DNA of 64,000 nt from GYS-P2D sp964414425 (GCA_964414425.1 CAYPWL010000012.1:16916-80915), one strand, 5' to 3'. Shown: positions 19,084-28,793, counted from the first letter of the stretch. Notes: generated by a model from the letters alone, not told the origin. Program-made: numbers and translations.

Positions 19084-20031
19084 TTACTCCAGGATACCAC
19101 TATCTTTTATTATAAAATCGTAGTCGTTAGCGTATACCAGTGCGCTGATTGATTCGCTCGTCTGGCCGGAGCGCTTACAGTATTGCTCTGCGATCCTGAA
19201 TCCTATGTAGTATCCGAGGTCATGAGGTCTATCCATATCGGAGCCCCAGTTCCAGACCCATTTAGATCTCACCTCCCCTACTGGCTTATCTAAATCCTCT
19301 AACCACTCTTCTAGGAGGCTATCGTAGTTCTTGTCACCGTATGAATACGATTCTTCATTTCCCTTCTTAGCTGTCACCTTGTAGGCGATATAGTCTGCTA
19401 TGCCTTCGTTGAGGGTCATCCTTAAGAGCGAATTACTGAGATGCATAGGAGCTTGTGTCACATGGACTTGCTCATGTGCGATCATATGATCGAGATCTGC
19501 GTATGGAATAAATTGTGTAGAATCAAGCGCTCCCCATTCGATATCTGGGAGCCCTAAGACATTCCTTTGTAGTTCAACGACGAACCCAGCATCAGTGAGC
19601 GTCCCTCCGTGTCTATTCCTACCTATCACAAAAAATACGGGCTTATACCTGGCATCTGGCACGACCTCATCGAATCCTGAAAGTACATCTTGAGTCAATG
19701 ATACATATGTATCTCGCTCAGTGAGGTAAGGCCGTATAGAGGTAAAGAATGATACGTGCTCCTTCATATAACTTACGAAGTCTTTAGCCGTGAGTTGATC
19801 CTTATTAATCAAGTCCTTTAAGCCATCACTACCCTTGTCAAAGTAATCCGTCTGCACGATGGACTCATAATATCCATCCCGCTCCATCCGATCAAGTGCC
19901 GCATAGAAGAGGTCTATATCATTTGTAACGACAGGCACCTCGGTCACATCTGAGATGAAGCCATCCTGCCTACCACATGATAGTAGCACGACACATAATC
20001 CTATGGTCATGACGAATGACTTGGTAAACAT
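19084..20031 (-). CDS. DUF2268-like putative zinc metalloprotease lipoprotein
   Basis: A 315-residue lipoprotein (signal MFTKSFVMTIGLCVVLLSC). A zinc-protease motif HEQVH lies in DLDHMIAHEQVHVTQ, with a downstream conserved acid in TLNEGIADYIAYK, the arrangement of DUF2268-type predicted Zn-dependent proteases. The C-terminal GYYIGFRIAEQY segment is also typical. I chose ATG 20031 over a TTG at 20043. Its start is 8 bases after the stop of the upstream gene, so the two are probably co-transcribed. Substrate unknown. Confidence 0.8.
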   Translation of the reverse strand: MFTKSFVMTIGLCVVLLSCGRQDGFISDVTEVPVVTNDIDLFYAALDRMERDGYYESIVQTDYFDKGSDGLKDLINKDQLTAKDFVSYMKEHVSFFTSIRPYLTERDTYVSLTQDVLSGFDEVVPDARYKPVFFVIGRNRHGGTLTDAGFVVELQRNVLGLPDIEWGALDSTQFIPYADLDHMIAHEQVHVTQAPMHLSNSLLRMTLNEGIADYIAYKVTAKKGNEESYSYGDKNYDSLLEEWLEDLDKPVGEVRSKWVWNWGSDMDRPHDLGYYIGFRIAEQYCKRSGQTSESISALVYANDYDFIIKDSGILE

Positions 20032-20039
20032 CGATAGTA

Positions 20040-20582
20040 TCAATCTAAGTGATTCTGTTTGTACTTATAAAATACCCAAGCGAAAGCATCTGATAATCTA
20101 TTGCCTACCCCACACTTATGGAGTGCATGGACTTTCTTGAACACCTCGGTCTTCTGGATGATCTTAATGGCCCGACTGCATGTGTCTGGATTATCAAAAA
20201 GGCGAGCAATATTCATATCGTTACAACCCAGCGACGATTTGATCGAGATAAGTAGCTCTTGGGTTATCTTTTGGAAGGTGACCTCAAGCCGCTCTTGATA
20301 GAGCAGTCGAAGAATCTGAGATTGGTTGAGATATGGAAAATCAGGGATGCGCTCCTGAGCTTGTCGGAAGCCATTGATGGGCTCGACCATGATATCGGTG
20401 GGATTGAATATGCCCCCTAACTCAAAGTCGTCAGGAGTAATCAATCTAATCTGTGCAAAGTTATCTTTGATGGGGTTGAAGTGCTTCTTAAACGAATTGA
20501 GAAATCGTATATCAGCTGTGTCCAAACACTCAAATCCCGAGGCTATTAATATGGCTGGATGTAGAAACAGTTTTTCTACCAT
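20040..20582 (-). CDS. hypothetical protein
   Basis: A 180-residue soluble protein without signal peptide. I do not recognise the family. It has an N-terminal alpha/beta-looking part and a helical C-terminal half (KITQELLISIKSSLGCNDM to YKYKQNH) with several cysteines. The C-terminal half has the feel of a short helix-turn-helix domain but no match can be claimed. It is divergent from the RlmI-like gene and lies directly upstream of the DUF2268-like lipoprotein. Confidence 0.55.
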   Translation of the reverse strand: MVEKLFLHPAILIASGFECLDTADIRFLNSFKKHFNPIKDNFAQIRLITPDDFELGGIFNPTDIMVEPINGFRQAQERIPDFPYLNQSQILRLLYQERLEVTFQKITQELLISIKSSLGCNDMNIARLFDNPDTCSRAIKIIQKTEVFKKVHALHKCGVGNRLSDAFAWVFYKYKQNHLD

Positions 20583-20687
20583 GTGGTTCTATCATATTAA
20601 AATAAAATCTAATATATAAACAATTGATTGTTAATAATAATTAGCTGAGCATTATTTTCAGTCTACCTGTTTAGCTACCTTCGCAAG

Positions 20688-21875
20688 ATGGAGTCCAATT
20701 ACCCTATACTGTACATCAAAAAAGACCGAGTCGCATCCGTCAAAAGAAAGCATCCGTGGATATTTAGTAGAGGTGTGTTGACTCACGATCCAGTAGACGA
20801 CGGAGCCATAGTCGAAATCCACTCCAAGGGCCAAGGATACCTCGCTACAGGATACTATCAGGATGGGAGCATACTGGTGAGAATATTATCATTTCACGGA
20901 GAGCTCATCGATCAAGATTACTGGGATCGCAAAATTGCTAATGCTGTAGCACTCCGAGCCAAGATCGATTTGCCCAATGAAAAGACCAATGCCTATCGTC
21001 TCTTTCATGGAGAAGGCGACGGTGTGCCTGGGTTAATCATTGATGTCTACAATGATGTCGCCGTAATCCAATGTCACACCGTTGGGATACACTTGATGAT
21101 CGATCAGATCGCCAATGCACTCACTAAATCGCTCGGCCCATCTCTCGATAGCATCTATGACAAGAGTAAAAATGCTCTTCCACAGACCTACTCCGCCAAG
21201 TTTAAGGATGGCTGCATCCGTGGAGAAAAAACTAAAGTCCAGATACAAGAAAATAAGCATGCCTTTGAGATATACCTGATCAATAGTCAGAAGACAGGGT
21301 TCTTCCTCGACCAACGGGATAATCGCCAGCTCCTCAGTCAATATGCTAAGGGCAAAAGGGTCCTCAATCTATACTGTTATACCGGAGGGTTCTCTATTTA
21401 TGCCCTACATCATGGTGCGACTGGCGTATGTAGTATTGATGCCTCTCGTACAGCAATGTCTACCCTCGAGGAAAACTTAAAGCTCAATGGCGGCTACAAC
21501 CATCACACCTCGTTGACAGAAGATGTCAATAAGTATATCAATTCGATCGAGGCTCATGACTATGACATCATCGTCGTCGATCCGCCAGCTTTTGCCAAGA
21601 GTATCCGAAAGCGCCACAATGCTGTACAAGCCTATAAACGAGTGAATGCCGCTGCTATCGCCAAGGTCGCTCCTGGGGGATTGATCTTTACCTTCTCTTG
21701 CTCGCAAGTCATTGATGCTAAACTGTTCTACGATACGATTACTGCGGCTGCCATCGAGACAGGCAGACAATGCAGAGTGATCCATCACCTCTCACAAGGA
21801 GGTGATCATCCAGTCAGTATCTATCACCCTGAGGGTAAGTACCTTAAGGGACTCGTGTTGGAGGTGGGGGCATAG
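20688..21875 (+). CDS. rlmI: class I SAM-dependent rRNA methyltransferase, RlmI-like
   Basis: A 395-residue enzyme of the RlmI family, which methylates C5 of a cytosine in 23S rRNA (C1962 in E. coli). The N-terminal PUA domain (residues 1-75, with KHPWIFSRGV), the central domain with DGVPGLIIDVY, and the SAM-binding Rossmann domain are all present. Motif I is VLNLYCYTGGFSIYALHHGA, motif IV is VVDPPAFAKS and the catalytic cysteine is in FTFSCSQVI. Length agrees with RlmI. A TACCTTCG sequence at 20676-20683, 4 bases before the ATG, resembles a Bacteroidota -7 box but would give a nearly leaderless message. Confidence 0.9.
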   Translation: MESNYPILYIKKDRVASVKRKHPWIFSRGVLTHDPVDDGAIVEIHSKGQGYLATGYYQDGSILVRILSFHGELIDQDYWDRKIANAVALRAKIDLPNEKTNAYRLFHGEGDGVPGLIIDVYNDVAVIQCHTVGIHLMIDQIANALTKSLGPSLDSIYDKSKNALPQTYSAKFKDGCIRGEKTKVQIQENKHAFEIYLINSQKTGFFLDQRDNRQLLSQYAKGKRVLNLYCYTGGFSIYALHHGATGVCSIDASRTAMSTLEENLKLNGGYNHHTSLTEDVNKYINSIEAHDYDIIVVDPPAFAKSIRKRHNAVQAYKRVNAAAIAKVAPGGLIFTFSCSQVIDAKLFYDTITAAAIETGRQCRVIHHLSQGGDHPVSIYHPEGKYLKGLVLEVGA

Positions 21876-21980
21876 TCCCTCTCAGATTTATAGATCATGA
21901 AGATATCATCTACATCAGCTTAGATCGATTTAGTACCTTATGCTCAGTTTTATAGAGACGGCATTAAATAGACCAAAATA

Positions 21981-22814
21981 TTGACTATGGATGAGCCATT
22001 AGACACGGGACTCTCAGAAGAAACATCACGAAAAAGGATTACAGGTATCACCACTGGTATCGCCATCCTTATGGCTATCATATTCGTATTAATGCAGGGC
22101 GTTTCGGGCCTACCCTTCTTGGCCTTTATGTCGATGGAGGAGTCCATCGCCTATGCCTTACTCTTAGCTTATGTTGGATCACTATTGGTTGGTAAGCAGT
22201 TTATACCCTTCCCTTCATTTACTTGGGGCAATGGATCGCTGACGCCTATGACTGTCATCGTGAGTATCGTCTTTTTTATCACAGTGAAAATCGGAACATC
22301 TATGCCGATGGAGTTCATCCCAGGATATGAAGAACTCATGCAAGGCTATCTGGATCAGTTTGGAGGATTTGGTCTACCGGTGATGATCATAGCTTCTCTG
22401 GTTACGCCTGTGGTTGAGGAAGTCTATTTCAGAGGGATGATCCAACGAGGGCTTAACAACAAATATCATCAACCCTATCGAGCAATCTTAATTTCGTCTG
22501 TGCTCTTTGGTATCATCCATATTATACCTATCCAGGTCGTAGCAGCCGCAGGTATGGGTATGGCTTTAGGGTGGATCTATTATAAGACTAAGTCTCTCTG
22601 GTTCGTGATTATGATACATGGCGTCAATAATGCCTTAGCCTTCTTTGCAATGCAGTATATGGACCTCGAGGAGGGAAGTATGTCAACACGAGCGGACATC
22701 GGTAATGATGCCATAGTCATTGGCCTTATTATAGCCAGCATAGCTATTGCCTATACCGCATTCAGCTATCTTGATAAGCAGTGGAACACTGGTGAAGAGA
22801 CGACTATAGTCTAA
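21981..22814 (+). CDS. CPBP-family intramembrane metalloprotease
   Basis: A 277-residue polytopic membrane protein with about eight transmembrane segments. The CPBP (Abi/CAAX protease) motifs are complete: EEVYFRG (EExxxR), FGIIHI with the second metal histidine, and MIHGVNNALAF as motif 3/4. Members cleave prenylated or other membrane peptides, or act in bacteriocin self-immunity; here no bacteriocin gene is nearby, so the role is unknown. The start ATG at 21981 puts a short cytoplasmic tail before TM1. Confidence 0.88.
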   Translation: MTMDEPLDTGLSEETSRKRITGITTGIAILMAIIFVLMQGVSGLPFLAFMSMEESIAYALLLAYVGSLLVGKQFIPFPSFTWGNGSLTPMTVIVSIVFFITVKIGTSMPMEFIPGYEELMQGYLDQFGGFGLPVMIIASLVTPVVEEVYFRGMIQRGLNNKYHQPYRAILISSVLFGIIHIIPIQVVAAAGMGMALGWIYYKTKSLWFVIMIHGVNNALAFFAMQYMDLEEGSMSTRADIGNDAIVIGLIIASIAIAYTAFSYLDKQWNTGEETTIV

Positions 22815-22871
22815 AGTATAATTCACTACTATACGCATCAATAGAGTTAGGGCTTATGGTTATCCTTGTAG

Positions 22872-23945
22872 ATGAATAAATCGGATGTAGTCATCATCGG
22901 TGCAGGGTTAACAGGATTAGCCCTGGCGTATTTCTTAAGAGACACTTCACTCTCTATACGCATCATCGAGGCCAGAGATCGGATCGGTGGCAGAATCCTT
23001 ACAACAACTACATCCAGCGGCCATAAATTGGAGATGGGTGCAACCTGGTTGGGTAAAAAGCATCGTGATCTGAACGCATTACTTAAGGAACTCGGGATTG
23101 ATACTTATATCCAAAACCTCGGAACGACAGCGATCTATGAACCCATATCGACCAGTCCTCCACAGATTGTTGACCTCCCACCCAATAATGATCCGAGCTA
23201 TCGCATCACAGGAGGAACTACACAGCTGATCCACGAACTACATCAGCGCCTTAGTGATAATACGACGATCTCACTATCCGATGTGGTGTCATCAGTTCAT
23301 ATCGACAGTGATGTTGTCAACGTGAACCATAAATCGGGACCTACAAGCGCTAAGATCGTCGTCAGTACTCTGCCTCCGTATCTCTTAGCCCATACGATAG
23401 ACATCCAGCCATCGCTGTCTGGCGAGATACATAGTCTACTCGATCAAACACAAACCTGGATGGGCGAATCTATCAAGGTTGGGTTCACATACGAGGAACC
23501 TTTCTGGCGAGCAGGCAACCTCAGTGGCACCATCATGAGTAATGTCGGACCGATACCTGAGATGTATGAACATACCGATCATGAAAACAAGCATCATAGT
23601 CTAAAGGGATTTCTCAATGGAGTGTACCATAGCCTTACTAAAGCAGAACGCATGGAGCTATGCCTTACTCAATTAAAAAAATACTATGGTAGCGTCGTGC
23701 GCTCATACCTAAACTATGAAGAACTCGTCTGGCGAAATGAGCCTTTCACCTTCAGCAGTTATCATGAGCACATGCTACCCCATCAGAATAACGGACATGA
23801 GCGATACAGGGCCACTATCTACAATGATCAATTTATCATAGCGGGTGCTGAGACCGCCAGTGCCCACCCAGGGTATATGGATGGCGCCGTGTGCAGTGCT
23901 CGAGAAGTAGTCGATAAAATCCTAACACATAAGCTGTTGACATGA
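22872..23945 (+). CDS. FAD-dependent amine oxidase family protein
   Basis: A 357-residue flavoprotein. The dinucleotide-binding motif is VVIIGAGLTGLALAYFLRD at residues 5-23, followed by the GG-doublet signature DRIGGRI at about 39-45 and the C-terminal FAD motif GAETASAHPGYMDGAVCSA. This order is that of monoamine oxidase/protoporphyrinogen oxidase-type enzymes. It is somewhat short for the family (often 430-450), so the substrate domain is compact. Its stop overlaps the next start by four bases (ATGA), so it is coupled to a glyoxalase-like protein. Substrate unknown. Confidence 0.88.
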   Translation: MNKSDVVIIGAGLTGLALAYFLRDTSLSIRIIEARDRIGGRILTTTTSSGHKLEMGATWLGKKHRDLNALLKELGIDTYIQNLGTTAIYEPISTSPPQIVDLPPNNDPSYRITGGTTQLIHELHQRLSDNTTISLSDVVSSVHIDSDVVNVNHKSGPTSAKIVVSTLPPYLLAHTIDIQPSLSGEIHSLLDQTQTWMGESIKVGFTYEEPFWRAGNLSGTIMSNVGPIPEMYEHTDHENKHHSLKGFLNGVYHSLTKAERMELCLTQLKKYYGSVVRSYLNYEELVWRNEPFTFSSYHEHMLPHQNNGHERYRATIYNDQFIIAGAETASAHPGYMDGAVCSAREVVDKILTHKLLT

Positions 23946-24565
23946 ATATAGATCACATCGTCTGGGCAGTACCAGATATTGACGAAGGGATAACGCTATT
24001 CCAGCAAAAGACTGGAGTAACGCCCATCTTCGGTGGGCACCACACCACCCAAGGCACCCAGAATGCTCTGATCAAGATAGGACCTGCGAGCTATTTTGAA
24101 ATACTCGCTCCTGACACTGATAGTCCGATACAGTCCAATCGCTGGATGGGAATCGATCTCATCCAAAGTCCACGGATCACACGTTGGGCCTTTAGCACCA
24201 CACAGATCGAGCAGAAAGTAGAAGCCTTACAGCAATACGACGTTAATCTTGGTCAGCTCTCAGCAGGACAGCGCAAAACTACCACTGGTGACCTGATCAA
24301 GTGGAAAATGACCCTACCCCACCATAGTCCACTGATTGATTTAGCCCCGTTCTTCATAGATTGGAGTGAGTCTGCGATACATCCTACAGATCAGTTGGCC
24401 GATGAGGGACTCTCTATAGAGCGCATTGAGTTAAGCCATAGTGAACCATCTCGTATTAATACACTCCTCGAGGCGCTAAACATTGATGGTTATCAAACAA
24501 GTACTGGATCATATAAGATTGGAATTGTGCTGAATACCCCAAATGGGTTGGTGACCTTTAGCTAA
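23942..24565 (+). CDS. glyoxalase-like (VOC superfamily) protein
   Basis: A 207-residue protein beginning MNIDHIVWAVPDIDEGITLF, the first strand of a Glyoxalase_3-like VOC fold, with the metal histidine His4 and the later FEILAPD strand. The second half repeats the fold weakly. ATGA overlap with the amine oxidase shows translational coupling. The reaction is unknown. Confidence 0.8.
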   Translation: MNIDHIVWAVPDIDEGITLFQQKTGVTPIFGGHHTTQGTQNALIKIGPASYFEILAPDTDSPIQSNRWMGIDLIQSPRITRWAFSTTQIEQKVEALQQYDVNLGQLSAGQRKTTTGDLIKWKMTLPHHSPLIDLAPFFIDWSESAIHPTDQLADEGLSIERIELSHSEPSRINTLLEALNIDGYQTSTGSYKIGIVLNTPNGLVTFS

Positions 24566-24586
24566 TCACCTTCTAAAGACAAGAAA

Positions 24587-25462
24587 TAACTGAATAGCGC
24601 ACTTAAGTTACATTGAATATTTGATAGGAGGTCATAGGAGAATGTTGAGACATTCTGGTTAGGAGGATATTGAATATATCACCTTGCATCTTGTGTCTGT
24701 TGAATTTGAATACGTACTCATCGAGATAGGTTTGTAGATCTCTAACACTACCATAAATGCCCCTAATACTTGCCTTCATAGTCATGATAAATCGATGCAT
24801 GGCATCAAAGTTTTTGCCCCCTTTTGACTTTTTTTGAGTGATATTCCAGCCTTTGGTTTTTAGGCTTTTATAGGAGCGCCATCCATCAGTCGTAATGTGT
24901 GCATCTTCACAGATATGATCTTCAAAGAATGGCTTGAGTTGCTTGACTCCTGCATCCGATATTACTCGTGCATGTGCTCTGGATATTCCTCTGCCAGCTC
25001 GCTCAATACCTATAGCGACAAGCCTTTTAGAGCCTTTTGACCGACCTCTCCTGCCACTTTCCTTGCCTCCTACAAATGTCTCATCTACTTCAACTTCTCC
25101 ATTCATCCTATACAATAGAGGTGATGACATTGAAGGGTACATCATCATAAAGGCCTTGTGTATTGGAAACTTCAATTTATGAAATAGAGTATGCGCAGTA
25201 GCAGACTCCGGCTTCCTGCATCTGTTGCACCTACGCTCACCATAACGATGTGTGCTACAATACTTCTTGTAACCACCATAGCGGCATGAATAACCCTTTG
25301 ACCATTTCATCTCAACAAGTGCATCTATGCATGACTCATTAGTACCATATTGCTGCTGAAAGTCATAAATGCTGAGTCCTTTGAACATTTTTCTCATTCT
25401 TATTTGCTTTAGTTACTGCAAATAAGGCCTTTACCGTGTAGTGTATCAGCGCTATTGAGTAA
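24587..25462 (-). mobile_element. IS1595-type insertion sequence, probably inactive
   Basis: A single transposase gene is bracketed by an imperfect 14-bp inverted repeat: TAACTGAATAGCGC at 24587-24600 and its counterpart at 25449-25462 (12 of 14 positions match). The left arm lies two bases from the transposase stop, the right arm about 50 bases before its start, as in compact IS elements. I could not find a convincing 8-bp target duplication, so the exact ends are tentative. The transposase has lost an internal segment and a zinc-binding cysteine (see that entry), so the element is likely a dead copy. Confidence 0.55.
24603..25397 (-). CDS. IS1595-family (ISXO2-like) transposase, internally deleted
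   Basis: A 264-residue transposase with an N-terminal zinc ribbon, then a DDE domain: first acid in NGEVEVDETFVGG, second in HITTDGWRSYKS, and the conserved H-R of FDAMHRFIMTMKASIRG. Family members normally have about 45 residues between the FHKLKFPIHKAFMMMY helix and the EVEVDE strand (a GISSLELSRKLG-like helix-turn-helix segment); here they are joined almost directly. The second cysteine of the first zinc knuckle (C-x-x-C) is replaced by glycine. The frame stays open, but both changes suggest loss of activity. Confidence 0.75.
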   Translation of the reverse strand: MRKMFKGLSIYDFQQQYGTNESCIDALVEMKWSKGYSCRYGGYKKYCSTHRYGERRCNRCRKPESATAHTLFHKLKFPIHKAFMMMYPSMSSPLLYRMNGEVEVDETFVGGKESGRRGRSKGSKRLVAIGIERAGRGISRAHARVISDAGVKQLKPFFEDHICEDAHITTDGWRSYKSLKTKGWNITQKKSKGGKNFDAMHRFIMTMKASIRGIYGSVRDLQTYLDEYVFKFNRHKMQGDIFNILLTRMSQHSPMTSYQIFNVT

Positions 25463-25793
25463 CTCAAATTATCAAGTATTAGATGGATACTAAGACTGGC
25501 GGATAATTGTCTTATACAACGCTCTCACCCTTGGCAAAGTAAAAGCCTTATCCAATGTATAAGAACGATTATACGACCATATCCATTCTATCGTGAGCGT
25601 CATATAGATAGGCGCGGAGTGAGCTGTCTATATAACATGGAAGACAGGTAATAACGGCACTCAATAGAGACCTGTTAAATAGTGTCATTCGGTCTTGAGG
25701 ATGACCACACAGATCGTTGAGATGGCACAACTATACCCTCTGATACTGGTTTACCCTATTAATCATATCCAGTAACAAATAAATAATCGAGCA
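25463..25793. other. intergenic region right of the insertion sequence
   Basis: About 330 bases with no credible gene. A weak hairpin (arms ATATAGATAG and CTGTCTATAT near 25601-25633) is visible. It must hold the promoter of the following secreted-protein operon, but I see no clean consensus. Confidence 0.35.
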
Positions 25794-26891
25794 ATGAAAC
25801 AGCTTTTTACCTTCTTTCTATTACTCTCACTTAGCCTAACCGTGAGCGCATCCAACCATTATACTGAAGACTTTATCCTCGGTGATCCTGAGATCCAAAG
25901 CGTCCACGCTATGGCATTTGGTCCCGAGAGCATTCTATTCATTGGTGATAGCGATGCTGCCCAAGTGGTCGCTATCGATCTATCAGCTCAGGCCAAAGCG
26001 CAAAATGAAGAGATGGCTATATCTGACGTAGAGGATGAGCTCAGCAAGTTATTGGGGACTGAGACTGACCAGATACAGATCATCGATCTTGCAGTAGACC
26101 CTGCTAATGAAAATGTCTATATAGCCGTTAACCATAGTTCAGGTAAGTCTTTGCTGTTCTTAGTAAATAACAATACACTCGAGCCAATCAATATCGATCA
26201 TGTCAATCACTCAAAAACAGTTCTTGACAATGCGGTAGCGGCAGATGCTAAAGATAGACGTGGTAGATCACTGCGACAGTGGGCGATATCCGACTTGAGA
26301 TATGCTGAAGGTAAAGTCATGGTCAGTGGCTTGAGTAATGCTGAATTTTCATCAACTTTTAGAGCCATATCATTTCCATTTAATGAGAGTGAAGCGCAAA
26401 GCTCATTGGAGATCTATCATGCTGCCCATGGTAAGTATGAGACCTATGCGCCTATTAAGACATTTACACCGATTATGATCAATGGTGAGTCACAGATACT
26501 GGCGAGTTATACCTGTACACCATTAGTGGTGTTTCCGATGACTGAACTGCAAGATGGTGCTCATGCCAAAGGTCGTACAGTAGCAGAATTAGGCAACTGG
26601 AACACTCCTCTTGATATCATCGAGATGGAGAAAGACGGTGAGCGCTACGTGCTCATGGCAAACTCTAATAGAGCATTGATGAAAATCAAGGTGTCTAACA
26701 TTGAGGGATTTGGTGACTCCCTGACAGAGCGTGTGCAGGAACGAGCAGGAACCGCCGGAGTAGACTTCATTAATCTACCTTTCGTCAATGTGCAGCAGTT
26801 GGACAAACTGAACGAAACGACTTTCGTGATGATACAACGAGATGCTGATGGAATCTTAGGTCTCAAGACAAGTAATAACCGTTGGTTATAA
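25794..26891 (+). CDS. secreted beta-propeller-like protein
   Basis: A 365-residue protein with a signal peptide (MKQLFTFFLLLSLSLTVSAS). The mature part contains repeated strand patterns such as HAMAFGPESILFIGDSDAAQVVAID, IDLAVDPANENVYIAV and WAISDLRYAEGKVMVSGL, which look like blades of a beta-propeller. No catalytic motif is apparent. Its stop overlaps the TTG start of the next gene, so the two secreted proteins are probably made together. Confidence 0.75.
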   Translation: MKQLFTFFLLLSLSLTVSASNHYTEDFILGDPEIQSVHAMAFGPESILFIGDSDAAQVVAIDLSAQAKAQNEEMAISDVEDELSKLLGTETDQIQIIDLAVDPANENVYIAVNHSSGKSLLFLVNNNTLEPINIDHVNHSKTVLDNAVAADAKDRRGRSLRQWAISDLRYAEGKVMVSGLSNAEFSSTFRAISFPFNESEAQSSLEIYHAAHGKYETYAPIKTFTPIMINGESQILASYTCTPLVVFPMTELQDGAHAKGRTVAELGNWNTPLDIIEMEKDGERYVLMANSNRALMKIKVSNIEGFGDSLTERVQERAGTAGVDFINLPFVNVQQLDKLNETTFVMIQRDADGILGLKTSNNRWL

Positions 26892-27961
26892 ACCACCAAC
26901 AATTATGGAGTGCGCTCTTTATAGGCGCTCTCATGATAATGGGACTTCTGGAGGCCAGCGCACAGCGGTCTCCAGAAATTCTGAACTTCAGTAGCTCCCA
27001 TGTGACAATCGCCTATCACGGAGATGCAGCCGATATCACAATTCTGAAAGGGAAACATTCTGAGCAGTATACCCAAGGAGAGCATAGATCTATCATAGGA
27101 AGGAGTATAGAGAAGGGGCAGGGTACGATTACTTTCAAGCCATTGGTACCCTTCAATTATGATAAGCCCTATACGGTGATCTATGGTAGCACTATATTAT
27201 ACTTCACTGTAGAGCAAGCAAAAGATCGTTCTGCAATCGAAGTCGTGGGTATCTATCCTAACAACAGGCAGGTGCCAGCTAATATCTTAAAATGGTATGT
27301 ACGCTTTTCACAACCAGTCAATCCAGTTAAGATCTATGACCATATCCATTTTTTGGATCAAGAAGGAAATCCTATCGACCGCTCTATATTGAATCTCAAG
27401 GCTCCTCTGCTATCTGCTGACGGCACACTGTTGACCATATGGATAGAACCAGGCCGACAAAAACAACTCTTGGGCCCCAATGCCCGATTGGGAAGTGTCT
27501 TTGAGCCGCATCAGCACTACACCCTACACATCGATGGAGCGATCAAGGATATAAATGGTATAGAGATGGGTACGTCGGTTAGGCATCAGTTTATCATCGC
27601 TGATACTGATCGAGTGAAGCCAACTATCGATGACTGGGATGTCGGCGAATTGCAAGCGCATACACTTGAGCCATTAGAGATTGCTTTACCAGAACCTGTA
27701 GATTATGGCAGCCTGATAGATGCGTTTGGGCTATACTATGAGGGCGATATAGTTGCGGGTTCGCTTAAATACGATAGTAATGGCAGTTCCATGTCATTCC
27801 ATCCTGAGGAGCCGTGGCAGGTCGGAGCATATACTGTGCGTATCATGCAACATCTCGAGGACCTGGCGGGCAATAATCTGAGGCACTTGTTTGATAGACC
27901 TATCACTAAGGAATTACCGGAGGAACCCCGGGAATTCGCACTGGAGATTATATGTGAATAG
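26882..27961 (+). CDS. secreted protein with Ig-like/SbsA-like domain
   Basis: A 359-residue secreted protein. The only start giving a complete signal peptide is the TTG at 26882 (MVINHQQLWSALFIGALMIMGLLEASAQ), which overlaps the preceding stop by 10 bases and implies translational coupling; the first ATG (26933) would cut the signal in half. The middle (VVGIYPNNRQVPANILKWYVRFSQPV) resembles bacterial Ig-like domain 5 (SbsA type). Function unknown; likely works with the upstream propeller protein. Confidence 0.7.
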   Translation: MVINHQQLWSALFIGALMIMGLLEASAQRSPEILNFSSSHVTIAYHGDAADITILKGKHSEQYTQGEHRSIIGRSIEKGQGTITFKPLVPFNYDKPYTVIYGSTILYFTVEQAKDRSAIEVVGIYPNNRQVPANILKWYVRFSQPVNPVKIYDHIHFLDQEGNPIDRSILNLKAPLLSADGTLLTIWIEPGRQKQLLGPNARLGSVFEPHQHYTLHIDGAIKDINGIEMGTSVRHQFIIADTDRVKPTIDDWDVGELQAHTLEPLEIALPEPVDYGSLIDAFGLYYEGDIVAGSLKYDSNGSSMSFHPEEPWQVGAYTVRIMQHLEDLAGNNLRHLFDRPITKELPEEPREFALEIICE

Positions 27962-27986
27962 AGACTATAATTGTTAAGTTTATACG

Positions 27987-28793
27987 ATGACAGACGCTCA
28001 AGCAAGTCAATACTTAGCCAGAATAAACCTTCTCAATGTTAACACTGACTATGAGGGATTGGTAGCGCTTCAGCAACACCATATGCGGGCGATTCCATTC
28101 GAAAATTTAGATGTAATACTAAGGCGGGGTATAGCTCTTGAGCCCGATAAACTCTTTCAGAAAATTGTTAAGTCAAAAAGGGGAGGCTATTGTTTTGAGC
28201 TAAATACTTTGTATGCACTACTGCTAAAATCTTTTGGCTTTTCGGTGCGTCGGGTAATGGGCAGGGTATGGTTACGCAATCCTGAAAACATTCCTCCCAG
28301 GAATCACTTGGCTTTATTGGTTGGCTTGAATGGCGAAGAGTATGTCACAGATGTAGGGTTCGGTGGGTTGACGAGTAAGATCCCACTCAACATTAATGAT
28401 CAATCTGAAATCAATGACCACGATGGTATCGTGCGGATTGTTCCATTTGATGTCAATCAATACATGATACAGCGCAAGGTTGTTGATGGCTGGGCTAATC
28501 AATATAGCTTTGACTATGTTGACATCAGCTCAGATGATATCTATATCTCCAATTATTACATGTCTACTAATCCTAAATCACACTTTTACACCGATCGTTT
28601 TATTGGGAGATATACCGAAGACGGACGTATCGGCCTCTTCAATACCGAGCTGTCTATCCGAAAAGGTATAGAAGTAGTTGACAAGTCTCATGTCGCTTAC
28701 GGCTCTGAATGGCTTGATTCATTAGCGAGTCGATTTAATCTTGAGCTTGACTGTAGTAAAGCAGAGCTCGAGCGCTTGTTTCCAAAGTCTTGA
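27987..28793 (+). CDS. nat: arylamine N-acetyltransferase
   Basis: A 268-residue NAT-family enzyme that transfers acetyl from acetyl-CoA to arylamines or related substrates. The catalytic triad falls at exactly the canonical positions: Cys69 (RGGYCFELN), His107 (PPRNHLALLV) and Asp122 (YVTDVGFGG). The N-terminal PFENLDV motif is present as well. Length is normal. It lies 25 bases after the secreted protein gene and is followed by a hairpin terminator. Confidence 0.93.
   Translation: MTDAQASQYLARINLLNVNTDYEGLVALQQHHMRAIPFENLDVILRRGIALEPDKLFQKIVKSKRGGYCFELNTLYALLLKSFGFSVRRVMGRVWLRNPENIPPRNHLALLVGLNGEEYVTDVGFGGLTSKIPLNINDQSEINDHDGIVRIVPFDVNQYMIQRKVVDGWANQYSFDYVDISSDDIYISNYYMSTNPKSHFYTDRFIGRYTEDGRIGLFNTELSIRKGIEVVDKSHVAYGSEWLDSLASRFNLELDCSKAELERLFPKS

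Noticed and set aside
24566..24600. Target-site duplication of the insertion sequence
   Set aside because: No 8-base direct repeat could be matched on the two sides of the inverted repeats.
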